NCBI RefSeq assembly: GCF_004614165.1
Contig: NZ_SPVG01000117.1
Location: forward strand, 1 to 57,638
From: Duganella callida
Lineage (GTDB): Bacteria > Pseudomonadota > Gammaproteobacteria > Burkholderiales > Burkholderiaceae_D
Direction: 5' to 3'
Length of the DNA: 57,638 bases
Shown here: piece after piece, positions 1 through 8,922 of the stretch
How positions within the stretch are numbered: position 1 is the stretch's first letter
Layout of the letters: each line of letters begins with the position of its first letter
Translations under genes and position numbers: made by a program
The notes under the pieces: generated by a model
What the model saw: the letters and a program-made list of their open reading frames with translations, nothing else
Database searches by the model: none
Told to the model about the DNA's origin: nothing

Positions 1-438
1 GCGGGCGATGCCGCGCAGGATATTCACCTCTTCCTTCTCCAGCTGGGCGCGCGCGCGGCCGTTGCCGAAGTAGCTGACGCCGCCGCCCATGCGGTAGCCG
101 ACCCACAGCCCGCCTTCGGGCGGCGCGTACAGGGTGCGGACATTGGAGGACAGCAGCGGCTGCCCCTCGATGCTGTCGACGCGCTCATAGCGGCGGCCGT
201 CGAAGCGATACAAACCGGTGCCGGCGGCAAGCCACAGCCAGCCGTCGCGGGTCTGGGCGATGCTCAGCACATCGACCGGCGCGCCGTCCAGCGCACCCCA
301 GGCGGTATGGGTGTATTGTTCCAGCAGGCGCGCCGGCGGCTGCTGGGCCGCAGCCCGCGGCGCCGGGGCGCACCACAGCATGCCGCACAATGCGGCGGCC
401 GCGGCGTGCAGGAGCAGTGGAGCGCGTGCAGTCGTCAT
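1..438 (-). CDS. Beta-propeller sensor protein, N-terminal part (cut by window edge)
   Basis: The reading frame opens at an ATG whose complement lies at 436-438 and runs without a stop for 146 codons off the left edge. It starts with an Ala/Leu-rich signal peptide (about 35 residues). Then come two-component-regulator-propeller-like repeats: WGALDGAP, then QTRDGWLWLAAGTGLYRFDG, and later APPEGGLWVGY. In known families this N-terminus precedes a YYY domain and a histidine kinase, GGDEF or LuxR output, none of which is in the window. A periplasmic sensor is therefore likely but the output type is unknown. It is divergent from the XapX operon across a 162-base gap. Confidence 0.72.
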   Translation of the reverse strand, partial: MTTARAPLLLHAAAAALCGMLWCAPAPRAAAQQPPARLLEQYTHTAWGALDGAPVDVLSIAQTRDGWLWLAAGTGLYRFDGRRYERVDSIEGQPLLSSNVRTLYAPPEGGLWVGYRMGGGVSYFGNGRARAQLEKEEVNILRGIAR

Positions 439-600
439 GGTCTTGGCGGTGGAGGGAGCAAGCTCATTTTAGCACCTATTGAAACCGAAGTCGGCGCCTC
501 CGCCAAAAGAGAGGGCGCAAAACGATCAATACCAGTGATGGCAAACCACACGCGTCTCCCTACACTATGCGCACGACTACAACCGGAGCATTGTCCCATC

Positions 601-870
601 ATGAAAATGTATATCGTATCCCTGGCTGTCGGCCTGCTGGTCGGCCTCATATACGGCTTTCTCAATGTGCGCTCGCCGGCGCCGCCGGTGATCGCGCTGG
701 TCGGCCTGCTCGGTATCCTGCTGGGCGAACAACTGCCGCCGCTGCTGCGCCAGCTGTGGCAGCCGTCGCAGACCGAAGCCAAAGTGTCGTGGCTCGAAGA
801 CCACGTCAAACCCCATTGTTTCGGCCAACTGCCCGGCGCGCAGAAGACCGATGAAACCAGGAGCACCTGA
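601..870 (+). CDS. XapX domain (DUF1427) small membrane protein
   Basis: This 89-residue protein begins MKMYIVSLAVGLLVGLIYGF and carries two membrane segments (about residues 4-19 and 30-47). The NVRSPAPPVIALVGLLGILLGEQ region is the XapX signature. The polar C-terminus (residues 55-89) lies outside the membrane. The molecular role of XapX proteins is not known. Its stop TGA shares its last base with the ATG of the amidohydrolase (TGATG), so the two are translationally coupled. Upstream in-frame extensions to position 307 run through the divergent promoter region and the opposite gene, so the ATG at 601 is preferred. Confidence 0.82.
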   Translation: MKMYIVSLAVGLLVGLIYGFLNVRSPAPPVIALVGLLGILLGEQLPPLLRQLWQPSQTEAKVSWLEDHVKPHCFGQLPGAQKTDETRST

Positions 871-2798
871 TGACCTCTATGACCCCGACCCCTGACCTGA
901 TCCTGCACCGCGGCCTGTTCACCACCCTGGACCGCAGCAATCCGCACGCCGAAGCGGTGGCCATCAAGGATGGCCGTTTCCTGCGCGTCGGCCGCGCCGA
1001 CGAGATCATGCCGCTGGCCGGCCCGGAAACCCAAATCATCGACCTGCAGGGCAAGCGCGTGCTGCCCGGCCTGATCGACAACCACTGCCACATCATCCGC
1101 GGCGGCCTGAATTTCAACCTCGAACTGCGCTGGGACGGCGTGCGCAGCCTGGCCGACGCCATGGCGATGCTGAAGGCGCAGGTGGCGATCACCCCGGCGC
1201 CGCAGTGGGTGCGCGTGGTGGGCGGCTTCACCGAGCACCAGTTCGCGGAAAAGCGCCTGCCGACCATCGAGGAACTGAACGCGGTGGCGCCGGACACGCC
1301 GGTGTTCATCCTGCACCTGTACGACCGCGCGCTGCTGAACGGCGCCGCGCTGCGCGCCGTCGGCTACACCAAGGACACGCCGGAACCGCCGGGCGGCGAA
1401 ATCCTGCGCGACGGCGCCGGCAATCCGACCGGCCTGCTGCTGGCCAAGCCGAATGCGGCCATCCTGTACGCCACCCTGGCCAAGGGCCCGAAGCTGCCGC
1501 TCGAATACCAGGTCAACTCGACCCGCCACTTCATGCGTGAACTGAACCGCCTGGGCGTGACCGGCGTGATCGACGCCGGCGGCGGCTTCCAGAACTACCC
1601 GGACGACTATGAAGTGGTGCAGCAGCTGGCCGACGCCAAGCAGCTGACCATCCGCATGGCCTATAACCTGTTCACCCAGAAGCCCAAGCAGGAGAAGGAA
1701 GACTTCCTCAACTGGACGCAGAGCGTCAAGTACCAGCAGGGCGACGATTACTTCCGCCACAACGGCGCGGGCGAGATGCTGACCTTCTCGGCCGCCGACT
1801 TCGAGGACTTCCGCCAGCCGCGTCCCGACATGCCGGCCAACATGGAGGACGACCTGGAAGGCGTGGTGCGCGTGCTGGCGCAGAACCGCTGGCCGTGGCG
1901 CATGCACGCCACCTACGACGAGACCATCAGCCGCGCGCTGGACGTGTTCGAGCGCGTCAACCAGGACATCCCGCTGGAAGGCCTGAACTGGTTCTTCGAC
2001 CACGCCGAGACGATTTCGGACCGTTCGATCGACCGCATCGCCGCGCTGGGCGGCGGCGTCGCCGTGCAGCACCGCATGGCCTACCAGGGCGAATACTTCA
2101 TCGAACGCTATGGCCACGGCGCCGCCGAAGCCACACCGCCGGTGAAGAAAATCATCGAAGCGGGGGTGAAAACCTCGGCCGGCACCGACGCCACCCGCGT
2201 CGCCTCGTACAACCCGTGGGTCTCGCTGGCCTGGCTGATCACCGGTAAAACCGTCAGCGGCGCCCAGCTGTACCCGCGCGCCAACTGCCTGGACCGCGAG
2301 GGCGCGCTGCGCATGTGGACCGAGAACACCACCTGGTTCTCCAACGAGGAAGGCAAGAAGGGCCGCATCCAGCAGGGCCAGCTGGCCGACCTGATCGTGC
2401 CGGACAAGGACTTCTTCGCCTGCGCCGAAAGCGAAATCTGGGATCTGAGCTCGCAGCTGACCGTGGTCGGCGGCAAGGTGGTGTACGCCGCCGGCCCGTT
2501 CGCCAGCCACGACACGCCGCCGCCGCCGGCCATGCCCGACTGGTCGCCGGTGCGCCGTTACGGCGGTTATGCCGCCTGGGGCGAAAACGTCGGCACCAGC
2601 CGCGCCGCCATGAAGGAGCTGGAACGCCGGCGCCTGGAGCAGAACAAGCTGCGCCAGCAACAGGCGGCGTCCTGCGGCTGCGCCAGCAACTGCAATGTGC
2701 ACGGCCACCAGCACGCCAATGCGTGGGGCAGCAAGCTGCCGATCTCCGATCTGAAAAGCTTCTGGGGCGCGCTGGGTTGCGCCTGCTGGGCGGTGTGA
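870..2798 (+). CDS. YtcJ-like amidohydrolase (amidohydrolase family 3) with Cys-rich tail
   Basis: A 642-residue metal-dependent hydrolase of the YtcJ-like amidohydrolase group. An N-terminal beta-sandwich part (residues 8-60) leads into VLPGLIDNHCHIIRGG, which holds the metal-binding HxH. Later metal or active-site segments are MHATYDE, FFDHAET and SAGTDATRVASYNPW, and the C-terminal sandwich includes GQLADLIVPDKDFF. No signal peptide is seen, so it is cytoplasmic. The substrate cannot be told from sequence. The last 45 residues form an unusual tail, SCGCASNCNVHGHQH and later GALGCACWAV, with six Cys and several His that could bind metal. It overlaps XapX upstream and DoxX downstream by single bases. 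Confidence 0.85.
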   Translation: MTSMTPTPDLILHRGLFTTLDRSNPHAEAVAIKDGRFLRVGRADEIMPLAGPETQIIDLQGKRVLPGLIDNHCHIIRGGLNFNLELRWDGVRSLADAMAMLKAQVAITPAPQWVRVVGGFTEHQFAEKRLPTIEELNAVAPDTPVFILHLYDRALLNGAALRAVGYTKDTPEPPGGEILRDGAGNPTGLLLAKPNAAILYATLAKGPKLPLEYQVNSTRHFMRELNRLGVTGVIDAGGGFQNYPDDYEVVQQLADAKQLTIRMAYNLFTQKPKQEKEDFLNWTQSVKYQQGDDYFRHNGAGEMLTFSAADFEDFRQPRPDMPANMEDDLEGVVRVLAQNRWPWRMHATYDETISRALDVFERVNQDIPLEGLNWFFDHAETISDRSIDRIAALGGGVAVQHRMAYQGEYFIERYGHGAAEATPPVKKIIEAGVKTSAGTDATRVASYNPWVSLAWLITGKTVSGAQLYPRANCLDREGALRMWTENTTWFSNEEGKKGRIQQGQLADLIVPDKDFFACAESEIWDLSSQLTVVGGKVVYAAGPFASHDTPPPPAMPDWSPVRRYGGYAAWGENVGTSRAAMKELERRRLEQNKLRQQQAASCGCASNCNVHGHQHANAWGSKLPISDLKSFWGALGCACWAV

Positions 2799-3226
2799 TG
2801 CGGGCGCCTGCCATCGCCACGACGGCGGCGCGCCATACGCCGTGGATGCACCGTCTGTGCCTGCTGCTGTTGTGCGCCGCCTACCTGCAGGGCGGCTTCA
2901 ACAAGCTGACCGACTTCGGTTCGGCCATCGCCGAGATGCAGCATTTCGGCCTGGCGCCGGCGGGGCCGCTGGCGGCGCTGGTGATCGCGCTGGAGCTGGG
3001 CGCCTCGGTGGCCGTGGTCAGCGGCTGGTACCGCTGGCTGGGCGCGGGTTTCCTCGGCGTGTTCACGCTGATGGCCACCTTCGTCGCCAACCGCTACTGG
3101 GACATGGCGGCGGGTCATGAGCGCTTCATGACCGCCAACAGTTTTTATGAGCACCTGGGCCTGACCGGCGCCTTCCTGCTGGTGGCCTGGCTCGATTTAC
3201 AGAAAGGCGAGGATGGAACGCGGTGA
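2798..3226 (+). CDS. DoxX family membrane protein
   Basis: A 142-residue protein with four predicted membrane helices. It has the DoxX-type first helix followed by YLQGGFNKLTDFGSAIAEMQHFGL, the conserved G-x-x-K segment of the family, and ends in a WLDLQKGED tail. DoxX proteins are linked to thiol or redox homeostasis and to small terminal-oxidase-like subunits, but the function of this one is not shown. The ATG reuses the last base of the amidohydrolase TGA (TGATG), and its 3' end overlaps the next gene by 14 bases. A common mRNA is therefore very likely. Confidence 0.8.
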   Translation: MRAPAIATTAARHTPWMHRLCLLLLCAAYLQGGFNKLTDFGSAIAEMQHFGLAPAGPLAALVIALELGASVAVVSGWYRWLGAGFLGVFTLMATFVANRYWDMAAGHERFMTANSFYEHLGLTGAFLLVAWLDLQKGEDGTR

Positions 3227-3869
3227 TTTGAAGCAGGGCGTGGCCCTGGGTTTTCTGGCTGGGTATGTGGACACGCTGGGTTTTGTCGGGCTGTTCGGCC
3301 TGTTCACGGCCCACGTGACCGGCAACTTCGTGCTGATCGGCCGCGCGCTGATCGAACCGACGCAGGCGGTGGCCATCAAGCTGCTGGTGTTCCCGGTGTT
3401 TATCCTGTTCGTCGCGCTGGCGCGGCTGGCGATCCTGCACTGGGACCGCGGCGGCGCCAGGACCCTGCGCAACAGTTTCCTGTTCCAGCTGGCGCTGCTG
3501 CTGGCGACGGTGGCCTGCGCCTGGCAGGCGGCGCCGGTGGTGGAGGCGTCCGCGCCGCTGACGCTGTTGACCGGCATGCTGTGCGCCGGCGCCATGGCGG
3601 TGCAGAACTGCTACGGCAAGCTGCTGCTGGGGAAAACCGCGGCCACCACGGTCATGACCGGCAACGTCACCACGCTGGTGATCGAGGCGGTCGATGCCAT
3701 GCGCGGCGACCGGGAGGCGCTGGGCCGCTGCCGCAAGCTGGCCTGGCCGGTGGTGGCGTTCGGCGTCGGCTGCATGGGCGGCGCCGTGGCCTTCGTCAAT
3801 GTCGGTTTCCACGGCCTGCTGCTGCCGGCCGCGATCCTGGCCTGGCTGGCCGCCACGGCGCGCGACTAG
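3213..3869 (+). CDS. YoaK/DUF1275 family membrane protein
   Basis: A 218-residue integral membrane protein with about six hydrophobic helices. Family hallmarks are GYVDTLGFVGLFGLFTAHVTGNF near the N-terminus and MAVQNCYGKLLLGKTAATTVMTGNVTTL in the middle. DUF1275 proteins are suggested transporters of unknown substrate. The start lies inside the 3' end of the DoxX gene (14-base overlap), making it the last gene of the XapX/amidohydrolase/DoxX/DUF1275 unit. It ends 12 bases before the convergent response-regulator gene. Confidence 0.85.
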   Translation: MERGDLKQGVALGFLAGYVDTLGFVGLFGLFTAHVTGNFVLIGRALIEPTQAVAIKLLVFPVFILFVALARLAILHWDRGGARTLRNSFLFQLALLLATVACAWQAAPVVEASAPLTLLTGMLCAGAMAVQNCYGKLLLGKTAATTVMTGNVTTLVIEAVDAMRGDREALGRCRKLAWPVVAFGVGCMGGAVAFVNVGFHGLLLPAAILAWLAATARD

Positions 3870-3881
3870 ATCGGCGCGCGA

Positions 3882-4520
3882 TCAGATGGTGATGATGCCG
3901 CGCCTGAGGGCGATCGTCACCGCGTGGGTACGATCGTTCGCGGCCAGCTTGGCCAGCACGTTCTTCATATGCGCCTTGACGGTTTCCTCGGAAATCGTCA
4001 GGCGCTCCGCGATGCGGCGGTTGGAGTGTCCGCTGGCCGCATAATTCAGTACTTCCATCTCGCGGCTGCTTAACGGCCCCTGACCCATGTGCTGGGCCAG
4101 TTCCATCGCGATCTCCGGCGGGATGCGGCGCTGGCCGGTGTGCACACCGCGCACGGTGTCCAGCAGTTCCTTGCGCAGCGTGCTTTTCAACATGAAGCCG
4201 ACCGCGCCGCCCTGCACCGCGCGCAGGATCTGCGCATCGCCCTTGTAGGTGGTGAGCATGACCACGCGCGCGTTGTTGCATTCGCGGCGGATTTCGAGCA
4301 GCGCCGTGACGCCGTCCATCTCGGGCATGGCAATGTCCATGATGGTGACGTCCGGCCGCAGCTCCTTGTAGCGTTGTATCGCTTCGATGCCGTTGCAGGC
4401 TTCGCCGACCAGGCGCATGTCGGTCTGACTGGAGATGGCCTCGCCCAGGCCGGCGCGCAGCAGCGGGTGGTCGTCGACAACGAGCACGGTGATGGGGCGC
4501 GGAGTGCTGCTCATATCCAT
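3882..4520 (-). CDS. NarL/FixJ-type response regulator
   Basis: A 212-residue two-domain regulator. The receiver domain (residues 10-125) has acidic pair D16-D17, phospho-acceptor D62 in TIMDIAMPEMDG and the conserved K112. The C-terminal LuxR-type helix-turn-helix reads LSSREMEVLNYAASGHSNRRIAERLTI followed by SEETVKAHMKNVLAKL. All residues needed for phosphorylation are present. No histidine kinase is adjacent, so it is an orphan here. A second ATG two codons in (position 4514) is an alternative start. Targets cannot be predicted. Confidence 0.93.
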   Translation of the reverse strand: MDMSSTPRPITVLVVDDHPLLRAGLGEAISSQTDMRLVGEACNGIEAIQRYKELRPDVTIMDIAMPEMDGVTALLEIRRECNNARVVMLTTYKGDAQILRAVQGGAVGFMLKSTLRKELLDTVRGVHTGQRRIPPEIAMELAQHMGQGPLSSREMEVLNYAASGHSNRRIAERLTISEETVKAHMKNVLAKLAANDRTHAVTIALRRGIITI

Positions 4521-4589
4521 GTTAGAAGACTCTCTAAAGCGTGGAATACCACTATTCTTGCGAAGAATGCTGACATCAGGCTGACCGGC

Positions 4590-5531
4590 TCAGCGCAACT
4601 GCGTATAGCTGACCGGCACCCACTCGTAGCTCTTGCCGACGGCGCGCACGTGGCCCAGGCCCGGGAACGACAGATGGCTGGCGCCGATCAGCGCGCCATC
4701 TTTGGCCACGGCCTGGAACACCTTGGCACGCGCGGCCTGCGCCGTCTTGCTGTCGCTGTCGAAGCCGATGGTCACTTCCGGATGGCTGAACTGGACCGCG
4801 GCAACGTGGATCAGGTCGCCGATCAGCACCAGTTTTTGTCCCTTGCTTTCAACAGTATAGACGGTATGGCCGGGCGTGTGGCCATAGGCGCTGGTGGCAC
4901 GGATGCCGGGCGCCAGTTCGGTGTCGCCGCTGAACGGTTTCAGGTGCTGGCCGCCGCCGTAGGGTGCCAGCGACGCCATGGCGCCCTGGAAGAAGCCCTT
5001 GCTGTCGGCCGGCGCCTTGTCCAGGTTGGCCTGGCTTAGCCAGAAGTCGGTATCGCGCTGGTCGGCGCGCACCACAGCGTTGGGGAACACGCTCTGGCTG
5101 TTGGCGCTCAAGCCGCCGACGTGGTCGGGGTGCAAGTGGGTGATGTAAATTTCATCGATCTGCTCGGGCTGATAGCCGGAAGCTTTCAGGTTGGCCAGCA
5201 GCTTGCCCAGGGTCGGGCCGAACAGGCTGCCGGCGCCGGTGTCGATCAGGATCAGCTTGCCGCCAGTGTTGAGCAGGAAAGCGTTGACCGAGGTCTCGGT
5301 CGGCGCGCTCTGGTAGTTGCGCGCCAGGGCCTTGATGGTGACATCGGCCGGCTGGTGCAGCAGCTTGTCCATCGGCAGGTCGACGGTGCCGTCGCTGAGC
5401 GCGGTTACTTCGATGTCGCCCAGCATGATGCGATGGAAGCCGGGGGCATTGGTGTGGGCCAGCGGCGCGGCGGCCATGGCGCAGGTGCTGAGGGCAAGGG
5501 CCAGTGCGGCCGCCAAAGATGTGAACTTCAT
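4590..5531 (-). CDS. Secreted metallo-beta-lactamase-fold hydrolase
   Basis: A 313-residue protein with a signal peptide (MKFTSLAAALALALSTCAMA, cleavage about residue 21). The zinc motif THLHPDHVGG gives H132, H134, D136 and H137, with later metal ligands in GHTPGHT, IGDLIH and GASHLSFPG. The segment GDIEVTALSDGTVDLPMDKLL resembles methyl-parathion-hydrolase-like and lactonase-like MBL proteins more than true beta-lactamases. The true substrate is unknown. It is divergent from a LysR gene over about 120 bases, the usual layout for a LysR regulator and its target. A longer in-frame ORF upstream of 5531 runs into the LysR gene and is rejected. Confidence 0.88.
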   Translation of the reverse strand: MKFTSLAAALALALSTCAMAAAPLAHTNAPGFHRIMLGDIEVTALSDGTVDLPMDKLLHQPADVTIKALARNYQSAPTETSVNAFLLNTGGKLILIDTGAGSLFGPTLGKLLANLKASGYQPEQIDEIYITHLHPDHVGGLSANSQSVFPNAVVRADQRDTDFWLSQANLDKAPADSKGFFQGAMASLAPYGGGQHLKPFSGDTELAPGIRATSAYGHTPGHTVYTVESKGQKLVLIGDLIHVAAVQFSHPEVTIGFDSDSKTAQAARAKVFQAVAKDGALIGASHLSFPGLGHVRAVGKSYEWVPVSYTQLR

Positions 5532-5654
5532 TATTGTTGTCCTTAATAATTCAACGGTAGGACGAAGTATGCGGCTTTGCAAAAAATGGCACAATATGCA
5601 TAAAGGCAAATGATCTTTGCCGTTTGCGCAAAACTGGCCGGCATGGGGAAGATG

Positions 5655-6626
5655 ATGATTGACGCTTTGGAATGCTTCGTTGCTGTAGTGGAAGCGAACA
5701 GCCTGTCGAGGGCGGCGCGGCAGCTGGAGGTCGCGGTGTCGTCGGTATCGCGCAAGCTGGACGCGCTGGAGGCCGACCTGGGCGCCCGGCTGCTGCTGCG
5801 CGGTTCGCGGCAACTGTTACTGACCGACGCCGGCGAGCGCTTTCTGCCGCGCGCGCGCAGCATCCTGGCCGAATTGGCGGAAGGTAAAAGCGAGCTGCGG
5901 GAAGCGGACAGCGAGCCGCGCGGCCTGTTGACGGTGACGGCGCCGGCGGCCTTTGGCCGCCTGCACGTGGCGCCGGCGGTGGCGGCGTTCCTGCAACGCC
6001 ATCCGCTGATCGAAGTCGATCTGCACGTCAGCGACGACGTGGTGGATCTGTCGGCGCGCCGCGTGGATGTGGCGGTGCGCGCCGGCGTGCTGTCATCCAG
6101 CGATCTGGTGGCGACGCGGCTGGCCGGCATGCACCGGGTGGTCAGCGCCAGTCCGGCCTATCTGGAAAAGCATGGCTGGCCGCGCCGACCGGAAGATTTG
6201 CTCAAGCACCAGTGCCTGAGCGTCAGCGGCCGCGGCGCGCCGCGCGGCTGGTGGCGCTTCGAGGGGGTGAACGGCAACCAGCCCTTGCCGGTGAAGGGTA
6301 ACCTGCGCTGCGACGACACCGACACGCTGCTGCACGCGGCCATCAGCGGCGCCGGCATTGTCCACCTGGCCAACTGGCTGGTCAGCGACGCCATCGTGGC
6401 GGGACAGTTGGTGTCGGTGTTTCCGATGCCGCCGCTGGAGCGCGGCGCGATCGCGCCACGGCGCGGACCGGACGATGCGGCGATCCATGCGGTCTACATG
6501 CCGGGCCGGTCGAACCAGACCAGGGCACAGCTGCTGATACGGCATTTGAGGGAGTATTTCGGCGACCCCGCGTATTGGGATCTGGCGATGGAGGCCGCCG
6601 GGGCGGGCGGACGCCGCGCCCCGTGA
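5655..6626 (+). CDS. LysR-family transcriptional regulator
   Basis: A LysR regulator of about 323 residues. The N-terminal winged helix-turn-helix reads MIDALECFVAVVEANSLSRA and continues ARQLEVAVSSVSRKLDALEADLGARLLLR. A substrate-binding domain follows from about residue 90. ATGs at 5610, 5643, 5652 and 5655 are in frame. I chose 5655 because family proteins begin just before this helix and a purine-rich GGGGAAG lies just upstream, but 5610 is possible. It is the likely regulator of the divergent MBL hydrolase, which is inference from position only. Confidence 0.88.
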   Translation: MIDALECFVAVVEANSLSRAARQLEVAVSSVSRKLDALEADLGARLLLRGSRQLLLTDAGERFLPRARSILAELAEGKSELREADSEPRGLLTVTAPAAFGRLHVAPAVAAFLQRHPLIEVDLHVSDDVVDLSARRVDVAVRAGVLSSSDLVATRLAGMHRVVSASPAYLEKHGWPRRPEDLLKHQCLSVSGRGAPRGWWRFEGVNGNQPLPVKGNLRCDDTDTLLHAAISGAGIVHLANWLVSDAIVAGQLVSVFPMPPLERGAIAPRRGPDDAAIHAVYMPGRSNQTRAQLLIRHLREYFGDPAYWDLAMEAAGAGGRRAP

Positions 6627-6648
6627 GGATCAGACCGGCGGTGAAGGA

Positions 6649-7575
6649 TTAGTCCCAGTCGCCGCCGCCACCGCTGTCGCCGCCGCCTCCGCCGCCATCA
6701 ACCCAGCCGCCGCCGCTGACGCCGAAGTCGTTGCCGCCCATGTCGTCGCGGCGCAGCAGTTCGTCGCGCGAGGACGGGTCGTCGTAGACGATGTCGTTGC
6801 GCTGCTGGTCATGGCCGGCCGAGCTGCCGTGGTCTCCGGTGAAGCTGCGCGCGATCGCCTCGCCGGCGACAATACCGGCGCCCACCGCGGCGCCGGTCGC
6901 CAGGCCGCCCATGATGCGCGAACCCATGCCAGGCTGCTGCGGTTGCGGATAGCCCGGCTGGCCATAGCCCGGACCGTAGCCCTGCTGCGGATAAGCGCCC
7001 GGCGCGTAGCCCGGCTGCTGCCCGCCCGGGTTGTAGCCGGACGGGTTGTAAGCGTCAGGCGCCTGCTGTTGCTGGCGGCGCTGCATGAAACGGGTGGCCA
7101 GCCAGATGAAGCCGGCAAGACCGAGGCCGATGATCAGGATGCCGCCCCAGGAAAACCCGCTGCTTTCAGGCGCCCTGGCATAACCGCCGCTGCCGTAGCC
7201 GCTGCCGTTACTGCGCGCAGGTTGCTGGGCATAGCTGGCCTTGCTGCCCTGGTTAAGCAGCGCGCGCAGCTTGGTCACCGCTTCCGGCTTGACCTTGGGC
7301 AGACCGGGCGACAGTTGCTCGGCCTTGGCCAGCGATGCGCGGGCGGAATCGAACTGACCCTGCTTGGCCTGCAGCTCGGCTTCGACGAAGTAAGCGGTGG
7401 CGCTGTTGGGGTGCGCTTTCAGCACCTCGTCCATCATGGCCTGAGCCTCGGCGTATTTGCCCGCTTCCGCAGCCACATAGACGTCGTGGATGGTGGGTTC
7501 GGCGGCAAATACAGGGGCCGCCAGCGCCAGAGCGCCGGCCAGCATGGTGATACGTGCGATAGATTTAGCCGTCAT
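6649..7575 (-). CDS. TPR-containing membrane protein with Gly-rich acidic tail
   Basis: A 308-residue exported protein with a signal peptide (residues 1-24). Two TPR-like helical repeats cover about residues 28-95 (DVYVAAEAGKYAEAQAMMDE, then AYFVEAELQAKQGQFDSARA). One membrane helix follows (GGILIIGLGLAGFIWLATRF, about 143-162). A Pro/Gly/Gln/Tyr-rich stretch with repeated GYGPGYGQPGYPQPQQPG comes next, then the C-terminus GGGGGGDSGGGGDWD. Similar Gly/Asp tails occur in TPM-like envelope proteins. The function is not recognised. It stands alone between convergent LysR and the flavoprotein gene. Confidence 0.75.
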   Translation of the reverse strand: MTAKSIARITMLAGALALAAPVFAAEPTIHDVYVAAEAGKYAEAQAMMDEVLKAHPNSATAYFVEAELQAKQGQFDSARASLAKAEQLSPGLPKVKPEAVTKLRALLNQGSKASYAQQPARSNGSGYGSGGYARAPESSGFSWGGILIIGLGLAGFIWLATRFMQRRQQQQAPDAYNPSGYNPGGQQPGYAPGAYPQQGYGPGYGQPGYPQPQQPGMGSRIMGGLATGAAVGAGIVAGEAIARSFTGDHGSSAGHDQQRNDIVYDDPSSRDELLRRDDMGGNDFGVSGGGWVDGGGGGGDSGGGGDWD

Positions 7576-7616
7576 GGGTTACCTCCTGGTTGAGACAGCG
7601 CTTAGATAATGGCAGT

Positions 7617-8876
7617 TTACGCCAATTTCAAGGGGCTGGTCGTGCGTTGCAGCACTGAACCGAAGGAAGAGGCGATATTGGCGGCCACCATGTCCGCCGT
7701 GGCCGCCGCCAGCGTCCAGCCCAGGTGGCCGTGGCCGGTGTTGTAGAAAACGCCCGGCGCCTTGCCGGGGCCGACGCGCGGCATCAGGTCCGGCATCATG
7801 GGCCGCAGCCCGGCCCAGGGCGTCACGCTGCGCGTGCTGACGTCGGGGAAGTGGCGCTGCACCCAATTGATCAGCGGAGCGATGCGGTCGGCGCGGATGT
7901 CGCGGTTGAAGCCGTGGAACTCGGCGGTGCCGGCCACGCGCAGGCGCTGCTCGCCCAGCCGGCTGCTGACCAGCTTGACGGCGTCGTCCACCACGCTGAC
8001 CTGCGGCGCGGCGGCGCGGCTGGCCGCATCGTCGAGCTGCACGGTGATCGAATAGCCCTTGACCGGGTAGACGTTGACGTGGTCGCCCACCTGCATCGCC
8101 AGTTCGCGGCTGGCGGCGCCGGCGCAGATCACCACCGCGTCGTAGCGCGTGGTGTCGGCGCCGTCGCCCTGCAGCACGGTGACGTCGACGCCGTCCATGG
8201 CCGGCTCCAGCCTGACCACCTGCTGGTTGAAGCGCAGTTCCGCGCCCAGCCGCTGCGCCGCCTGCGCCAGGCCGGTGGTGAACTTGTGGATGTCGCCGCT
8301 GCTGTCGCTGTCGGTGTAATGGCCAGCGTAGAACTCGCCGCGCAGCGCTGGTTCGATCGCGCGCATCTCGGCCGGCGTGACCGCGCGGCGCGGCACGCCG
8401 CCGCGCTCGAGCAGCTTGCTGACGGCGACCGCGTGCTCGAATTCGGCCTTGTCGCGATGGATGTGCAGGATGCCGGCGCGCTTCAGGTCGAATTCGATCC
8501 GCTCATCGGCGGCCCAGCGGAACAGGTGTTCGCGCGCCGTCACCGCCATGCGCGCCAGCGCGATGGTGTGGTCGTGGTAGTACTGCATGGCCGAGATGAA
8601 CTCGGCGAACCAGGACAGCTTGTGCCAGGTCGGATGCGCATGCACCAGCAGCGGCGCATCGCGCCGCGTCAGCCATTGCAGCGCCTTGAACACGGTGGCG
8701 CGGTGGTTCCAGACTTCCGCATGGGAGGCCGACAGCTGACCACCGTTGGCGTACGAGGTTTCCATCCCCGCGTAGCGATGCCGCTCGAGCAGGGTGACAT
8801 TGAAGCCGCGCTTGGCAAGCGCGTAGGCGGTCGTTACACCGGTAACGCCGCCGCCGATGATGGCGATGGTTTTCAT
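7617..8876 (-). CDS. D-amino-acid dehydrogenase-like FAD oxidoreductase (DadA-like)
   Basis: A 419-residue DAO-family flavoprotein. The N-terminal Rossmann motif is IIGGGVTGVTTAYALAKRGF, ending in LLER. A DadA-type segment ETSYANGGQLSASHAEVWN follows, and the C-terminal FAD site is WAGLRPMMPDLMPRVGPGKAPG then YNTGHGHLGWTLA. Family members oxidise D-amino acids to 2-oxo acids at the membrane and pass electrons to quinone. The length fits DadA (about 430). No alanine racemase is next to it, so the specificity is open and glycine- or sarcosine-type oxidases remain possible. Confidence 0.82.
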   Translation of the reverse strand: MKTIAIIGGGVTGVTTAYALAKRGFNVTLLERHRYAGMETSYANGGQLSASHAEVWNHRATVFKALQWLTRRDAPLLVHAHPTWHKLSWFAEFISAMQYYHDHTIALARMAVTAREHLFRWAADERIEFDLKRAGILHIHRDKAEFEHAVAVSKLLERGGVPRRAVTPAEMRAIEPALRGEFYAGHYTDSDSSGDIHKFTTGLAQAAQRLGAELRFNQQVVRLEPAMDGVDVTVLQGDGADTTRYDAVVICAGAASRELAMQVGDHVNVYPVKGYSITVQLDDAASRAAAPQVSVVDDAVKLVSSRLGEQRLRVAGTAEFHGFNRDIRADRIAPLINWVQRHFPDVSTRSVTPWAGLRPMMPDLMPRVGPGKAPGVFYNTGHGHLGWTLAAATADMVAANIASSFGSVLQRTTSPLKLA

Positions 8877-8922
8877 GATGGACGATAAAGTTTACAAGAA
8901 AACCATGGCCGCTCAAACTTCT

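Noticed and set aside
435-2714. 759-codon open frame on the minus strand opposite the amidohydrolase
   Set aside because: Its composition is typical of antisense frames in GC-rich DNA, and the opposite frame has clear family motifs.
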